64,000 nt of DNA from Flavonifractor sp. An10 (GCF_002161215.1 NZ_NFMB01000003.1:186001-250000), one strand, 5' to 3'. Numbered from the stretch's first letter, positions 1 through 7,942 are shown. The notes: generated from the sequence alone by a model not told the origin. Numbers and translations: made by a program.

Positions 1-379
1 TGTCGGCGGAGGAGGCGGCCAGGTTGATCTGGCCGTATTTCTGGGCCTCCTTATAGGCGATGTTGGAGAAGTTGCCGGTGACGGCGTAGTCGGCCTTGCC
101 GGTCTTGCCGATGAGGTTCAGGGGCGCCATGGAGAACTGGGTGGAGGCGCCGCCCTGGAGGAAGAGGATCTCATACTCCTCGGGCACATTCATCAGCCTG
201 CGCAGCTTGGCCTTGGTGTCCTCGAAGATCTTGACGAACACCTTAGATCGGTGGCTCATCTCCATGACGGACATACCGGAACCCTGGTAGTTGGTGATCT
301 CGGCACCGGCCCGCTCCAGCACCTCCAGCGGAAGCATGGAAGGGCCTGCGGAAAAGTTGTACACGCGCTCGTTTCCCAT
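1..379 (-). CDS. serC: phosphoserine aminotransferase, N-terminal part (runs off the window)
   Basis: Partial gene; only the first 126 codons are present and it continues beyond base 1. The product converts 3-phosphohydroxypyruvate and glutamate to phosphoserine (serine and PLP biosynthesis, cytosolic). The N-terminus starts MGNERVYNFSAGPSMLP, the typical SerC opening, and is followed by ITNYQGSGMSVMEMSHRS and LQGGASTQFSMAPLNL, which form the substrate and PLP-binding region of class V aminotransferases. The ATG at 379 is preceded by AAGGAGG at good spacing. It is transcribed away from the hydrogenase genes from a near-ideal promoter. Confidence 0.93.
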   Translation of the reverse strand, partial: MGNERVYNFSAGPSMLPLEVLERAGAEITNYQGSGMSVMEMSHRSKVFVKIFEDTKAKLRRLMNVPEEYEILFLQGGASTQFSMAPLNLIGKTGKADYAVTGNFSNIAYKEAQKYGQINLAASSAD

Positions 380-447
380 GATAGACGGCCTCCTTGTCGA
401 TCTATGAATTTGTTCCAACGGAGTAGTTCTTTACTCTGTTAAAGAGT

Positions 448-476
448 ATTATATCGGCCCGGCGGGCCGGTGTCAA
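448..476 (-). promoter_or_regulatory. consensus sigma-A promoter of serC
   Basis: On the minus strand TTGACA (471-476) and TATAAT (448-453) are separated by 17 bp, a perfect housekeeping promoter. A small inverted repeat, ACTCT-TTAAC-AGAGT, lies just downstream around the expected transcript start and could be an operator or a leader hairpin. Confidence 0.8.
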
Positions 477-542
477 CTGCGCGGATTGCCTAAAACCGAC
501 GCGTTCAATGCTAAAACTTTGTGAATATTTCAACGAACCCCT

Positions 543-571
543 TTGCAAGTCCCAGCGTTTTGTGGTACAAT
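543..571 (+). promoter_or_regulatory. promoter of the DRTGG/sensor-hydrogenase operon
   Basis: TTGCAA (543-548), a 17-bp spacer, then TACAAT (566-571), about 50 bp before the first gene. It lies between the divergent serC promoter and the DRTGG gene. The rest of this 240-bp gap shows no further gene. Confidence 0.65.
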
Positions 572-620
572 ACGTCTGAACCCTTAGTTTAGTTTTCCCA
601 ACGGGGAGGAGGATGGGCCC

Positions 621-977
621 ATGAGGCTTTCCGACATCAAGACCATTCTGCGCGCCGAGGTGCTGTGCGGCGCGGAGCATCTGGATCGTGAGGTTTTTTC
701 CGCCTGCGGCAGCGACTTTATGAGCGATGTCCTGGCCTTTGTCAAAAACCAGGCGCTGCTGCTCACCGGCCTGGTGAATCCCCAGGTGGTGCGCACCGCC
801 GACATGGTGGAGATGAAGTGCATTGTGTTCGTCCGCGGCAAGGTGCCCGGCCCGGATATCCTGGCCCTGGCAGAGGAGCGGGACATCGTGGTGATGACCT
901 GCCCCAAGCGCATGTATGAGGCGTGCGGACTATTATATTCCAATGGATTGCGAGGGAACTGTGATGGAGACAATTAG
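621..977 (+). CDS. DRTGG-domain protein
   Basis: A 118-aa protein resembling stand-alone DRTGG domains (LLLTGLVNPQVVRTADMVE and VFVRGKVPGPDILALAEE regions), a fold of unclear biochemical role. In clostridia such proteins are commonly found beside multimeric [FeFe]-hydrogenase genes. A GGGGAGGAGG ribosome site precedes the ATG. It overlaps the next gene by 14 bases and leads a five-gene operon with a RsbW-like ATPase and a hydrogenase-like sensor. A regulatory role in redox or hydrogen sensing is inferred from context only. Confidence 0.75.
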   Translation: MRLSDIKTILRAEVLCGAEHLDREVFSACGSDFMSDVLAFVKNQALLLTGLVNPQVVRTADMVEMKCIVFVRGKVPGPDILALAEERDIVVMTCPKRMYEACGLLYSNGLRGNCDGDN

Positions 978-1386
978 ACTGGTTTATCCCGTGGAGGGCG
1001 GCGATCTGATTGAAGCCGGCGAGGCCTCCAGCAAGATGAAGCTGACCCTGAAAAAGCTGGGCCTGCCCCAGGATGTGATCCGCCGCGCGTCCATCTGCAT
1101 GTATGAGGGCGAGATCAACATGGTCATCCACGCCGACGGCGGACAGGCCGAGGTGGAGGTGGATGCCGACCAGATTGTCATCCGCATGGAGGACACAGGC
1201 CCCGGCATTCCCGACGTGGAGCAGGCCATGCAGGAGGGCTTCTCCACCGCCGGCCAGACCGCGCGGGAGCTGGGCTTCGGCGCCGGCATGGGCCTGCCCA
1301 ACATGAAGCGCTACTCCGATGAGATGACCATCGACACCGAGGTGGGCAAGGGCACCACCGTCACGGTCAAGATCAACATCGCCTGA
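964..1386 (+). CDS. RsbW-like ATP-binding protein (anti-sigma/histidine-kinase fold)
   Basis: A 140-aa GHKL ATPase. It has an N-box-like region (MYEGEINMVIHAD), a G1 motif DTGPGIPD and a G2 motif GFGAGMGLPNMKRY, ending with GKGTTV. There is no sensor or dimerisation domain, as in RsbW/SpoIIAB-type serine kinases. The ATG at 964 is preceded by GAGGGAA and overlaps the end of the DRTGG gene; an upstream in-frame ATG lacks a ribosome site. It probably passes a signal from the adjacent hydrogenase homologue to an unknown partner. The target is not identifiable here. Confidence 0.75.
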   Translation: METIRLVYPVEGGDLIEAGEASSKMKLTLKKLGLPQDVIRRASICMYEGEINMVIHADGGQAEVEVDADQIVIRMEDTGPGIPDVEQAMQEGFSTAGQTARELGFGAGMGLPNMKRYSDEMTIDTEVGKGTTVTVKINIA

Positions 1387-1421
1387 ACCATGGGCCTGAC
1401 AAAGTGAGGTGAGTGGGCTCC

Positions 1422-2744
1422 ATGGCCATGAGACATTCCGTGGTTCTGGACGTGAAGCGCTGCCGGGGCTGCACCACCTGCATCAAGTGCTGCCCCACCG
1501 AGGCCATCCGGGTGCGGGGACGGCGGGCCACCATCCTGCCCGACCGCTGCATCGACTGCGGCAGCTGCATCCGCATCTGCCCCCACAAGGCCATCAAATC
1601 CGTGGGGGACAGCCTGGATATTCTCAATAACTACCAGTACTGCGTGGCTCTGCCGGAGCCCGCCCTGTACGGGCAGTTCCACCACCTGGACAGCGTGGAC
1701 ATCGTGCTCAGCGCCCTGCTGAAAATCGGCTTCCACAAGGTCTATGAGGTGGCCAAGGCCGCCGAGCTGATCTCCGACTACGAGCGGCAGACCATTACCA
1801 GCGGCGTCTCCAAGGCCACCCCCCAGATCTCCTCCTCCTGCCCCACGGTGCTGCGCCTCATCCGGATGCGCTTTCCCAAGCTCATCGGCCACGTGGCCAA
1901 CACCATCCTGCCCATGGAGCTGGCCGCCATCCTGGCCCGGCGGGAGGCGGAGCAGGAGACCGGCCTGCCGCCGGAGAAAATCGGCGTGTTTGCCATCGTG
2001 CCCTGCTCCTCCAAGGTGACGGCCGCCCGCTCGCCGGAGGGGCTGGAGCACCCCGTGCTGGACGGCGCCTTCGCCATCCGGGACATCTACCTGCGCCTGC
2101 TGACCCCCATGAAGGAGCTGGAGGAGGTGCTCCCCCTGTCCGAGGCGGGGATCATGGGCATCGGCTGGGCCACCTGCGGCGGCGAGAGCGCCGCCCGGCT
2201 GGGCCAGCGCTGCGCCTCGGTGGACGGCATCCAGAACGTGATCCAGATGCTGGAGGGCATTGAGGACGGCCGCCTGCCGGAGGCCGACTTTCTGGAGCTG
2301 TCCGCCTGCACCCAGGGGTGCGTGGGGGGCTGCTTCAACGTGGAGAACCCCTATGCCGCCAAGCTGCGGCTCAAGGGGCTGATGAAGGGCCTGCCCGTCT
2401 CCCGCAACCGCTTCCGCCTGCCGGAGGAGGAGCGGGACGTGGTGTGCCGGGATAAGGAGCTGCAGTACTTACCCGCCTTTGTGCTGGATCAGGATCGGGG
2501 AGTGGCCTTCAGCAAGCTGCTCCAGATCCAGGAGCTGGAGGAACACCTGCCCGGCCTCCACTGCGGCTCCTGCGGGGCGCCCTCCTGCCGGGCCTTTGCC
2601 GAGGATGTGGTGCTGGGCCGCGCCTCGGAGGACGACTGCATCTTCAAGGTGCGGGAGCGGATGCGCTCCATGACCGGCAGCAAGGCCGAGGCCGACGACT
2701 ACCTGCCCCCGCCCTTCCGCCGCCGGCAGGAGCCGGACAAGTAA
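1422..2744 (+). CDS. sensor-type [FeFe]-hydrogenase homologue with ferredoxin and FeS domains
   Basis: About 440 aa. It begins with two [4Fe-4S] ferredoxin motifs (CRGCTTCIKCCP, CIDCGSCIRICP), followed by a hydrogenase large-subunit domain and a C-terminal FeS domain (CGSCGAPSCRAF...C). The three H-cluster loops are recognisable but altered. Loop 1 reads SSSCPTV, so the usual proton-relay Cys is Ser and the Trp is Val. Loop 2 keeps PCSSK. Loop 3 is CTQGCVGGC. This pattern fits the putative sensory hydrogenases rather than a turnover enzyme. ATG 1422 has GAGGTGAG at about 8 bp; a GTG at 1413 is an alternative start. Its operon partners are DRTGG proteins and a RsbW-like ATPase. Confidence 0.85.
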   Translation: MAMRHSVVLDVKRCRGCTTCIKCCPTEAIRVRGRRATILPDRCIDCGSCIRICPHKAIKSVGDSLDILNNYQYCVALPEPALYGQFHHLDSVDIVLSALLKIGFHKVYEVAKAAELISDYERQTITSGVSKATPQISSSCPTVLRLIRMRFPKLIGHVANTILPMELAAILARREAEQETGLPPEKIGVFAIVPCSSKVTAARSPEGLEHPVLDGAFAIRDIYLRLLTPMKELEEVLPLSEAGIMGIGWATCGGESAARLGQRCASVDGIQNVIQMLEGIEDGRLPEADFLELSACTQGCVGGCFNVENPYAAKLRLKGLMKGLPVSRNRFRLPEEERDVVCRDKELQYLPAFVLDQDRGVAFSKLLQIQELEEHLPGLHCGSCGAPSCRAFAEDVVLGRASEDDCIFKVRERMRSMTGSKAEADDYLPPPFRRRQEPDK

Positions 2745-2818
2745 CCCGCCATGCCAACGCCGCCGTGATGCGCCCCGCGCCGCGGCGGCGTTTCGTCATC
2801 TGCAAGGAGGTAACCAAC

Positions 2819-3151
2819 ATGACCGTCCAGGAACTGACCGGCGCGCTCTCCCTGACCGTTTACCACCTGGAGGCCCCCGACCGCCCCGTCACCAGCGGCT
2901 ACGCCGGCGATCTGCTCAGCTGGGTGCTGGGCCGGGCGGAGCGGGACTGCGCCTGGCTGACCATCATGTCCAATCAGAACGTGGCCGCCGTGGCCCTCAT
3001 GGCGGAGGCGGCCTGCGTGGTGCTCACCGAGGGGGTGGCCCCCGACGGTGAGCTGCTCCGCCGGGCGGCGGAGAAGGGGGTCAACCTGCTGGGCACGGAG
3101 CTGGACACTTTTACCGCCGCTCACCGCCTGGCGGGGATGCTTAGCCCGTAG
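2819..3151 (+). CDS. second DRTGG-like protein
   Basis: A 110-aa protein similar in size and pattern to the DRTGG protein at 621-977 (a hydrophobic beta-strand LTIMSNQNVAAVALMAEA and a C-terminal region ending LAGMLSP). AAGGAGG precedes the ATG by 7 bp. It follows the sensor hydrogenase by 74 bp. The biochemical function is unknown. Its repeated presence in this operon suggests a structural or signalling partner of the hydrogenase-like sensor. Confidence 0.65.
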   Translation: MTVQELTGALSLTVYHLEAPDRPVTSGYAGDLLSWVLGRAERDCAWLTIMSNQNVAAVALMAEAACVVLTEGVAPDGELLRRAAEKGVNLLGTELDTFTAAHRLAGMLSP

Positions 3152-3180
3152 GGGACACCCCTTCCGATTCCGCCGCCCAA

Positions 3181-3454
3181 TCCCAGAAAGGTGTTCCGCA
3201 CGAAATATTACTATGACCTTCACCTTCACTCCTGTCTGTCGCCCCACCCGGCTCCGCCGGGCGGGGGCCCCGTTCTTTCACTTCCTCGGGGCAAGTGAAT
3301 TGCCCCTTCGGCAAGGTTTTCACTGTCGGCGAAAACGCTTGGACGCGCCATTCGGCGCAAAAGGGCGACAGACACGATGCCGCAGCATAGTCCCAGAAAG
3401 GTGTTCCGCATGAAATATTACTATGACCTTCACCTTCACTCCTGTCTGTCGCCC
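3181..3454 (+). repeat. hairpin-rich insertion with duplicated start of the PHP gene
   Basis: Bases 3181-3244 are repeated at 3391-3454 with a single difference: the first copy has ACG where the functional gene has its ATG. The first copy is therefore a dead duplicate of the ribosome site and first 15 codons. The roughly 146 bp between them hold stem-loops (CCCGG/CCGGG, GTTTTC/GAAAAC, GCGCC/GGCGC). An inverted copy of the duplicate's end, GGGCGACAGAC, lies at 3363-3373. Read on the minus strand, the order (X, T, X', linker, X, T) matches the insertions after ssnA, pgk, tpiA and eno. Confidence 0.8.
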
Positions 3455-4132
3455 TGCGGCAGCGAGGATATGACCCCCGCCGATCTGGCGGCCATGTGCG
3501 CCCTGGCGGGGCTGGACATCGTGGCCCTCACCGACCACAACACCTGCGGCAACTGCGCCGCCTTCTGCCGGGCGGCGGAGGCGCGGGGACTGCTGGCCCT
3601 GGCGGGGATGGAGCTGTGCACGGCGGAGGAGATCCATGTGATCTGCCTCTTCCCCGACCCCGCCCGGGCGGAGGAATTCGGCCGGATGGTATACGACCGT
3701 CTGCCCCCCATCGCCAACCGCCCGGAGATCTTCGGCCGCCAGCTCTACATGGACGACGGGGACGGGGTGCTGGGGGAGGAGCCCCGGTTTCTGGGCGGCG
3801 CCTCCCCCATCTCCCTGGCGGAGGTGCCCGGCCTGGCCGCCTCCTGCGGCGGCACCGCCTTCCCCGCCCACATCGACCGCCCCTCTTTCTCCCTGCTGGG
3901 GGTGCTGGGCCTGTGGGAGCCCTCCCTGGGCTTCCCCCTGGCAGAGGTGTCCCGCCGCTGCCCGCCCGAGCTGCGCACCCGGCCGGATCTGGCGGGGGTG
4001 CGGCTGATCACCAACTCCGACGCCCACTACCTGGAGCAGGTGTGGGAGGCGGAGCACGCCATGGAGCTGCCCCAGCGCACCCCTGAAGCCGTGCTGGACT
4101 GGCTGCGGGGGCCCCATCCCCCATCTGCCTGA
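3410..4132 (+). CDS. PHP-domain metal-dependent phosphoesterase
   Basis: A 240-aa PHP protein with the metal-binding motifs DLHLHSC (residues 6-12), LTDHNT, AHIDRPS and NSDAHY. PHP proteins cleave phosphate esters using two or three divalent metals; the substrate is not predictable. The ATG at 3410 follows AGAAAGGTG. The 5' end is duplicated upstream by an insertion, so translation must start at the second copy. It is the last gene of the sensor-hydrogenase operon, a position where PHP genes recur in clostridial hydrogenase clusters (from memory). Confidence 0.85.
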   Translation: MKYYYDLHLHSCLSPCGSEDMTPADLAAMCALAGLDIVALTDHNTCGNCAAFCRAAEARGLLALAGMELCTAEEIHVICLFPDPARAEEFGRMVYDRLPPIANRPEIFGRQLYMDDGDGVLGEEPRFLGGASPISLAEVPGLAASCGGTAFPAHIDRPSFSLLGVLGLWEPSLGFPLAEVSRRCPPELRTRPDLAGVRLITNSDAHYLEQVWEAEHAMELPQRTPEAVLDWLRGPHPPSA

Positions 4133-4137
4133 TGAGA

Positions 4138-4179
4138 AAGCCGCCCCTCCGTTCCGCCGGACGGAGGGGCGGCTTTTTT
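4138..4179 (+). terminator. Rho-independent terminator of the first hydrogenase operon
   Basis: The stem AAGCCGCCCCTCCGT / ACGGAGGGGCGGCTT is followed by a T run and lies directly after the PHP gene stop. Confidence 0.9.
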
Positions 4180-4243
4180 GTGAAACCTGCGCAGTCCACA
4201 GACCGTTCCCGGCCGTCTCTTTGTGCACAGACAAAACTTTCCC

Positions 4244-4272
4244 TTTACAAAGCAGGATAGATCTGGTATACT
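4244..4272 (+). promoter_or_regulatory. distal promoter of the hydCBA operon
   Basis: TTTACA (4244-4249), a 17-bp spacer and TATACT (4267-4272). The transcript would start near 4279, inside or next to the Rex-like operator. The 380-bp gap between the PHP gene and hydC holds only this regulatory DNA. Confidence 0.7.
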
Positions 4273-4280
4273 TATTTATA

Positions 4281-4298
4281 TCGTTAAAGTTTTAACAA
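4281..4298 (+). promoter_or_regulatory. Rex-type redox operator
   Basis: TCGTTAAAGTTTTAACAA matches the Rex consensus TTGTTAA-N4-TTAACAA at all but one specified base. It sits at the start-site region of the distal promoter, so a Rex repressor bound here at low NADH would block transcription. Rex is known to control hydrogen and fermentation genes in clostridia. No rex gene is in the window. Confidence 0.75.
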
Positions 4299-4435
4299 TA
4301 TCACTGCTTTTTCTTCGCCCCTTTTCCGCTTCGATCCGCCTGCTCCGCCCCTCGGAGCGGCTTTTTTCTACCCATTAAATTAAGTTAGGCTAATTTTTAT
4401 ACTATATAGTTTGCATTTTGTTCCGCTGGAAAGTC

Positions 4436-4463
4436 TTTACAAATGAAAATTCAAGGCTATAAT
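4436..4463 (+). promoter_or_regulatory. proximal promoter of the hydCBA operon
   Basis: TTTACA (4436-4441), a 16-bp spacer and TATAAT (4458-4463), about 50 bp before hydC. An imperfect inverted repeat (CTAAACCA / TGGTTTTAG) follows at about 4476-4494, between the expected start site and the ribosome site. Confidence 0.7.
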
Positions 4464-4513
4464 AGAAAAAAGCAAAACTAAACCACTTGGTTTTAGAAAG
4501 GAAGGACGCATCC

Positions 4514-5008
4514 ATGCCAAACTGCAAGACCGTCGTCCCTTACCGCGGCACTCCGGAGCAGGAGGAGCGCCTGCGGCAGGTGATTGCGGAGCACAAGGGG
4601 CAGCCCGGGGCCACCATGCCGGTGCTTCAGGCCGCCCAGGAGATCTTCGGCTATCTGCCGGAGGAGGTACAGATCATGGTGGCCGAGGGGCTGGACATCC
4701 CCCTGTCGGAGGTGTACGGCGTGGCCTCGTTCTACGCCCAGTTCTCCATGAACCCCAAGGGGCGGTATCAGATCTCCGTCTGCCTGGGCACCGCCTGCTA
4801 CGTCAAAGGGGCGGCCGCCATCCTCAACGCCGTGGAGCAGAAGCTGGGCATCGTCCCCGGCGCCATCACACCCGACGGCAAGTTTTCCCTGGACTCCTGC
4901 CGCTGTGTGGGCGCCTGCGGCCTGGCCCCGGTCATGATGATCAACAACGATGTGTACGGCCGCCTCACCCCCGACCAGGTGGGGCCCATACTTGACATGT
5001 ACAAGTGA
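4514..5008 (+). CDS. hydC: NuoE-like subunit of [FeFe]-hydrogenase (HydC)
   Basis: A 164-aa thioredoxin-like [2Fe-2S] protein of the NuoE/HydC family, the usual length for the family. The ligands are Cys90 and Cys95 (CLGTAC) and Cys131 and Cys135 (CVGAC). With HydB and HydA it forms the cytosolic NAD- and ferredoxin-linked hydrogenase, which in related anaerobes bifurcates or confurcates electrons between NADH, ferredoxin and protons. The ATG at 4514 follows AAAGGAAGG. It is the first gene of the operon behind the Rex-controlled promoter. Confidence 0.92.
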   Translation: MPNCKTVVPYRGTPEQEERLRQVIAEHKGQPGATMPVLQAAQEIFGYLPEEVQIMVAEGLDIPLSEVYGVASFYAQFSMNPKGRYQISVCLGTACYVKGAAAILNAVEQKLGIVPGAITPDGKFSLDSCRCVGACGLAPVMMINNDVYGRLTPDQVGPILDMYK

Positions 5009-5170
5009 GAAGCGCGGAGCGCCTGGGAGCAGGGCAACAGCGAACCGCGCAGACCGAAAAACAGGCTGGGCGCAGCTCAGCGGCATTTTCGGCGGAGCGG
5101 TAAGCAGTTGCCCGTCGCGGAAGGTGCGCAGCGTGACAATGAGAAGCGCGGAGCCGTCGTAAGCAGCCCG
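5009..5170 (+). repeat. degenerate copy of the GC-rich 3'-end element
   Basis: After the hydC stop the block GAGAAGCGCGGAGC occurs twice (about 5008 and 5140), with GCGTGACAATGAGAAGCG and a GCCGTCGTAAGCAGCCCG segment. These blocks also form the left end of the elements after pgk, tpiA and eno. No duplicate of the hydC tail is visible, so this copy may be truncated or older. Confidence 0.6.
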
Positions 5171-5185
5171 AAAAGAGGTAGTCAC

Positions 5186-5725
5186 GTGAAGGAAATCGCC
5201 CTGTACGCTCTGGACATCGCCCAGAACTCCATCACCGCCCGGGCCAGACACCTGGACATCGCGCTGGAGGAGGGGCCGGAGGCCATCACCCTCACCATCG
5301 CGGACGACGGCACGGGGATGAGCCCCGAGCTGCTCGCCCGGGTGAGCGACCCGTTCACCACCACCCGCACCACCCGCAAGATGGGCCTGGGCATCCCGCT
5401 GCTGCGCCTGGCGGCGGAGCAGACCGGCGGGCATGTGTCCATTGAGAGCACCCTGGGCGTGGGCACCACCGTCACCGCGGTCTTTTGCCCCGGCCACATT
5501 GACTGTCCCCCGGTGGGGGACATGGCCGGTACGGTCACCCTGCTGGTGCAGGGTGCGCCGGAACTGGAACTGACTTACACACACCGGCGGGGGGACAGGC
5601 TCTCCCGCCTGGATACCGGAGAGCTGCGGGCCGTGCTAGGCCCGGAGGTCTCCCTGGCCGAGCCGGAGGTCGTCCTCTGGCTGCGGGACTACTTACAGGA
5701 ACAGGAAGCGCTGTTAGAAGAATAA
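5186..5725 (+). CDS. HATPase (GHKL) protein of the hydrogenase operon
   Basis: A 179-aa ATPase with an N-box (LDIAQNSITA), a G1 motif DDGTGM, an F-box-like DPFTTTR and a G2 motif GLGIPLL. It lacks the phospho-acceptor helix of true histidine kinases. The GTG start at 5186 follows AAGAGGTAG. Such a protein regularly sits between hydC and hydB in clostridial clusters. Its C-terminal 70 residues match nothing I recognise. A role in signalling or control of the hydrogenase is an inference. Confidence 0.8.
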   Translation: MKEIALYALDIAQNSITARARHLDIALEEGPEAITLTIADDGTGMSPELLARVSDPFTTTRTTRKMGLGIPLLRLAAEQTGGHVSIESTLGVGTTVTAVFCPGHIDCPPVGDMAGTVTLLVQGAPELELTYTHRRGDRLSRLDTGELRAVLGPEVSLAEPEVVLWLRDYLQEQEALLEE

Positions 5726-5737
5726 GGGGATGAAAGC

Positions 5738-6106
5738 ATGAAAAGTCTGGCGGAACTGCAGGCCATCCGGGACAAGATGCGCCGGCAGATTGATCTGCGG
5801 GATTCGGGGGACGACCGGATCCGCGTGGTGGTGGGCATGGCTACCTGCGGCATCGCCGCGGGGGCGCGGCCGGTGCTCAACGCCTTTCTGGAGGAGGTTG
5901 CCAAGCGGCAGCTGAACAACGTCACCGTGTCCCAGACGGGCTGCATCGGCGTGTGCCGGCTGGAGCCCATTGTGGAGGTGTATGTGCCCGGGCAGGAGAA
6001 GGTCACCTACGTGAAGATGACCCCGGACAAGGTGGCCTCCATCGTCAGTGAGCATTTGGTCAACGGCCGGGTGGTGGAGGAATACACCATCGGCGCGGCG
6101 GAATAA
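5738..6106 (+). CDS. thioredoxin-like [2Fe-2S] ferredoxin
   Basis: A 122-aa thioredoxin-like ferredoxin resembling the N-terminal domain of HydB. Cluster Cys residues lie in MATCGIAAGARP and in QTGCIGVCRLEP. It starts 12 bp after the HATPase gene and ends 15 bp before hydB. It is probably an extra electron-transfer subunit or partner of the hydrogenase. Confidence 0.85.
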   Translation: MKSLAELQAIRDKMRRQIDLRDSGDDRIRVVVGMATCGIAAGARPVLNAFLEEVAKRQLNNVTVSQTGCIGVCRLEPIVEVYVPGQEKVTYVKMTPDKVASIVSEHLVNGRVVEEYTIGAAE

Positions 6107-6121
6107 GGGAGGGACAGAGAC

Positions 6122-7927
6122 ATGAGCTTGATTCGCTCCCACATCCTGGTGTGCACCGGCACCGGCTGCTCCTCCTCGGAGAGCCCCAAGATCATCGCGG
6201 AGTTTGAAAAGCAGCTGGCCCTCCAGGGCATGGACAAGGAGGCCCAGGTGGTGCGCACCGGGTGCTTCGGCCTGTGCGCCCTGGGCCCCATCGTCACCGT
6301 CTACCCCGAGGGGGCCTGCTATACCCACGTGACGGTGGACGACGTGGAGGAGATCGTCTCCGAGCACATCGTCAAGGGCCGCATTGTCAAGCGGCTGCTC
6401 AACAAGAACGAGAGCGTGGAGGGCGGCCCGGCCACCTCCCTGACGGACACCCAGTTCTACAAGCACCAGTACCGCATCGCCCTGCGCAACTGCGGCGTCA
6501 TCGATCCGGAGAGCATCGACGAGTACATCGCCGTGGACGGCTACGAGGCCCTGGGCAAGATCCTCACCGAGCAGATCCCGCCCCAGCAGGTGATCGACAC
6601 GGTATTGGCCTCCGGCCTGCGGGGCCGGGGCGGCGCCGGCTTCCCCACCGGAAAGAAGTGGCAGTTCACCGCCGACGCGGTGAGCCCCGACGGGGTGAAG
6701 TACGTCTGCTGCAACGCCGACGAGGGCGACCCCGGCGCCTTCATGGACCGCTCCGTGCTGGAGGGCGACCCCTTCTCCGTGCTGGAGGCCATGACCATCG
6801 CGGGCTACGCGGTGGGGGCCCACCAGGGCTACATCTACGTCCGGGCCGAGTATCCCATCGCCGTCAAGCGGCTGGAGACCGCCATCCAGCAGGCCAAGGA
6901 GTACGGCCTGCTGGGGGAGAACATCTTCGAGTCCGGCTTTGACTTCGATCTGGAGCTGCGGCTGGGCGCCGGCGCCTTCGTCTGCGGCGAGGAGACCGCC
7001 CTCATGCGCTCCATCGAGGGCCACCGGGGCGAGCCCAAGACCCGTCCCCCCTTCCCGGCGGTGAAGGGTCTGTTTGACCGGCCCACCCTCCTGAACAACG
7101 TGGAGACCTACGCCAACATCACCTGGATCTTCAACCACGGCCCCGAGGCCTATGCCGCCATCGGCACGGAAAAGAGCAAGGGCACCAAGGTCTTCGCCCT
7201 GGGCGGCAAGATCACCAACACCGGCCTGGTGGAGGTTCCCATGGGCACCACCCTGCGCACGGTGGTGGAGGACATCGGCGGCGGCGTGCCCGGCGGCAAG
7301 AAGTTCAAGGCCGCCCAGACCGGCGGCCCCTCCGGCGGCTGCATCCCCGCCTCCCTCATCGACACCCCCATCGACTACGAGTCCCTGTCCGCCATCGGCT
7401 CCATGATGGGCTCCGGCGGCCTGATCGTCATGGATGAGGACAACTGCATGGTGGACATCGCCAAGTTCTACCTGGAGTTCATCGTGGACGAGTCCTGCGG
7501 CAAGTGCTCCCCTTGCCGCATCGGCACCAAGCGCCTGCTGGATCTGCTGACCAAGATCACCGAGGGCAACGGCGAGCCGGAGGATCTGGACACCATTGAG
7601 GAGCTGTGCGAGCACATCAAGCAGTCCGCCCTGTGCGGCCTGGGCCAGACCGCCCCCAACCCGGTGCTCTCCACCCTGCACCACTTCCGGGAGGAGTTTG
7701 AGGCCCACGTGTACGAGAAGCGCTGCCCCGCCGGGGTGTGCAAGGCCCTCATCCAGTACATCGTGGATCCCGCCAAGTGCAAGGGCTGCACCCGCTGCGC
7801 CCAGGGCTGCCCCACCGGCGCCATCTCCGGCGCGGTGCGCGCCCCCCACATCATCAACCAGTCCAAGTGCATCAAGTGCGGCGCCTGCATGGATCACTGC
7901 CGCTTTGACGCCATCTACAAGCAGTAA
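6122..7927 (+). CDS. hydB: NADH/FMN-binding hydrogenase subunit HydB (NuoF-like)
   Basis: A 601-aa flavoprotein. It has an N-terminal thioredoxin-like [2Fe-2S] domain (Cys11, Cys16, Cys48, Cys52), then the NuoF core with FMN/NAD motif GRGGAGFPTGKKW and ADEGDPGAFMDRS. The [4Fe-4S] motif SCGKCSPCR follows, and two C-terminal ferredoxin clusters (CKGCTRCAQGCP, CIKCGACMDHC). It carries the NAD(H) site of the HydABC complex. The arrangement matches bifurcating HydB proteins. It starts 15 bp after the ferredoxin gene and is followed by hydA after 15 bp. Confidence 0.95.
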   Translation: MSLIRSHILVCTGTGCSSSESPKIIAEFEKQLALQGMDKEAQVVRTGCFGLCALGPIVTVYPEGACYTHVTVDDVEEIVSEHIVKGRIVKRLLNKNESVEGGPATSLTDTQFYKHQYRIALRNCGVIDPESIDEYIAVDGYEALGKILTEQIPPQQVIDTVLASGLRGRGGAGFPTGKKWQFTADAVSPDGVKYVCCNADEGDPGAFMDRSVLEGDPFSVLEAMTIAGYAVGAHQGYIYVRAEYPIAVKRLETAIQQAKEYGLLGENIFESGFDFDLELRLGAGAFVCGEETALMRSIEGHRGEPKTRPPFPAVKGLFDRPTLLNNVETYANITWIFNHGPEAYAAIGTEKSKGTKVFALGGKITNTGLVEVPMGTTLRTVVEDIGGGVPGGKKFKAAQTGGPSGGCIPASLIDTPIDYESLSAIGSMMGSGGLIVMDEDNCMVDIAKFYLEFIVDESCGKCSPCRIGTKRLLDLLTKITEGNGEPEDLDTIEELCEHIKQSALCGLGQTAPNPVLSTLHHFREEFEAHVYEKRCPAGVCKALIQYIVDPAKCKGCTRCAQGCPTGAISGAVRAPHIINQSKCIKCGACMDHCRFDAIYKQ

Positions 7928-7942
7928 GGGAGGGAACGGACA

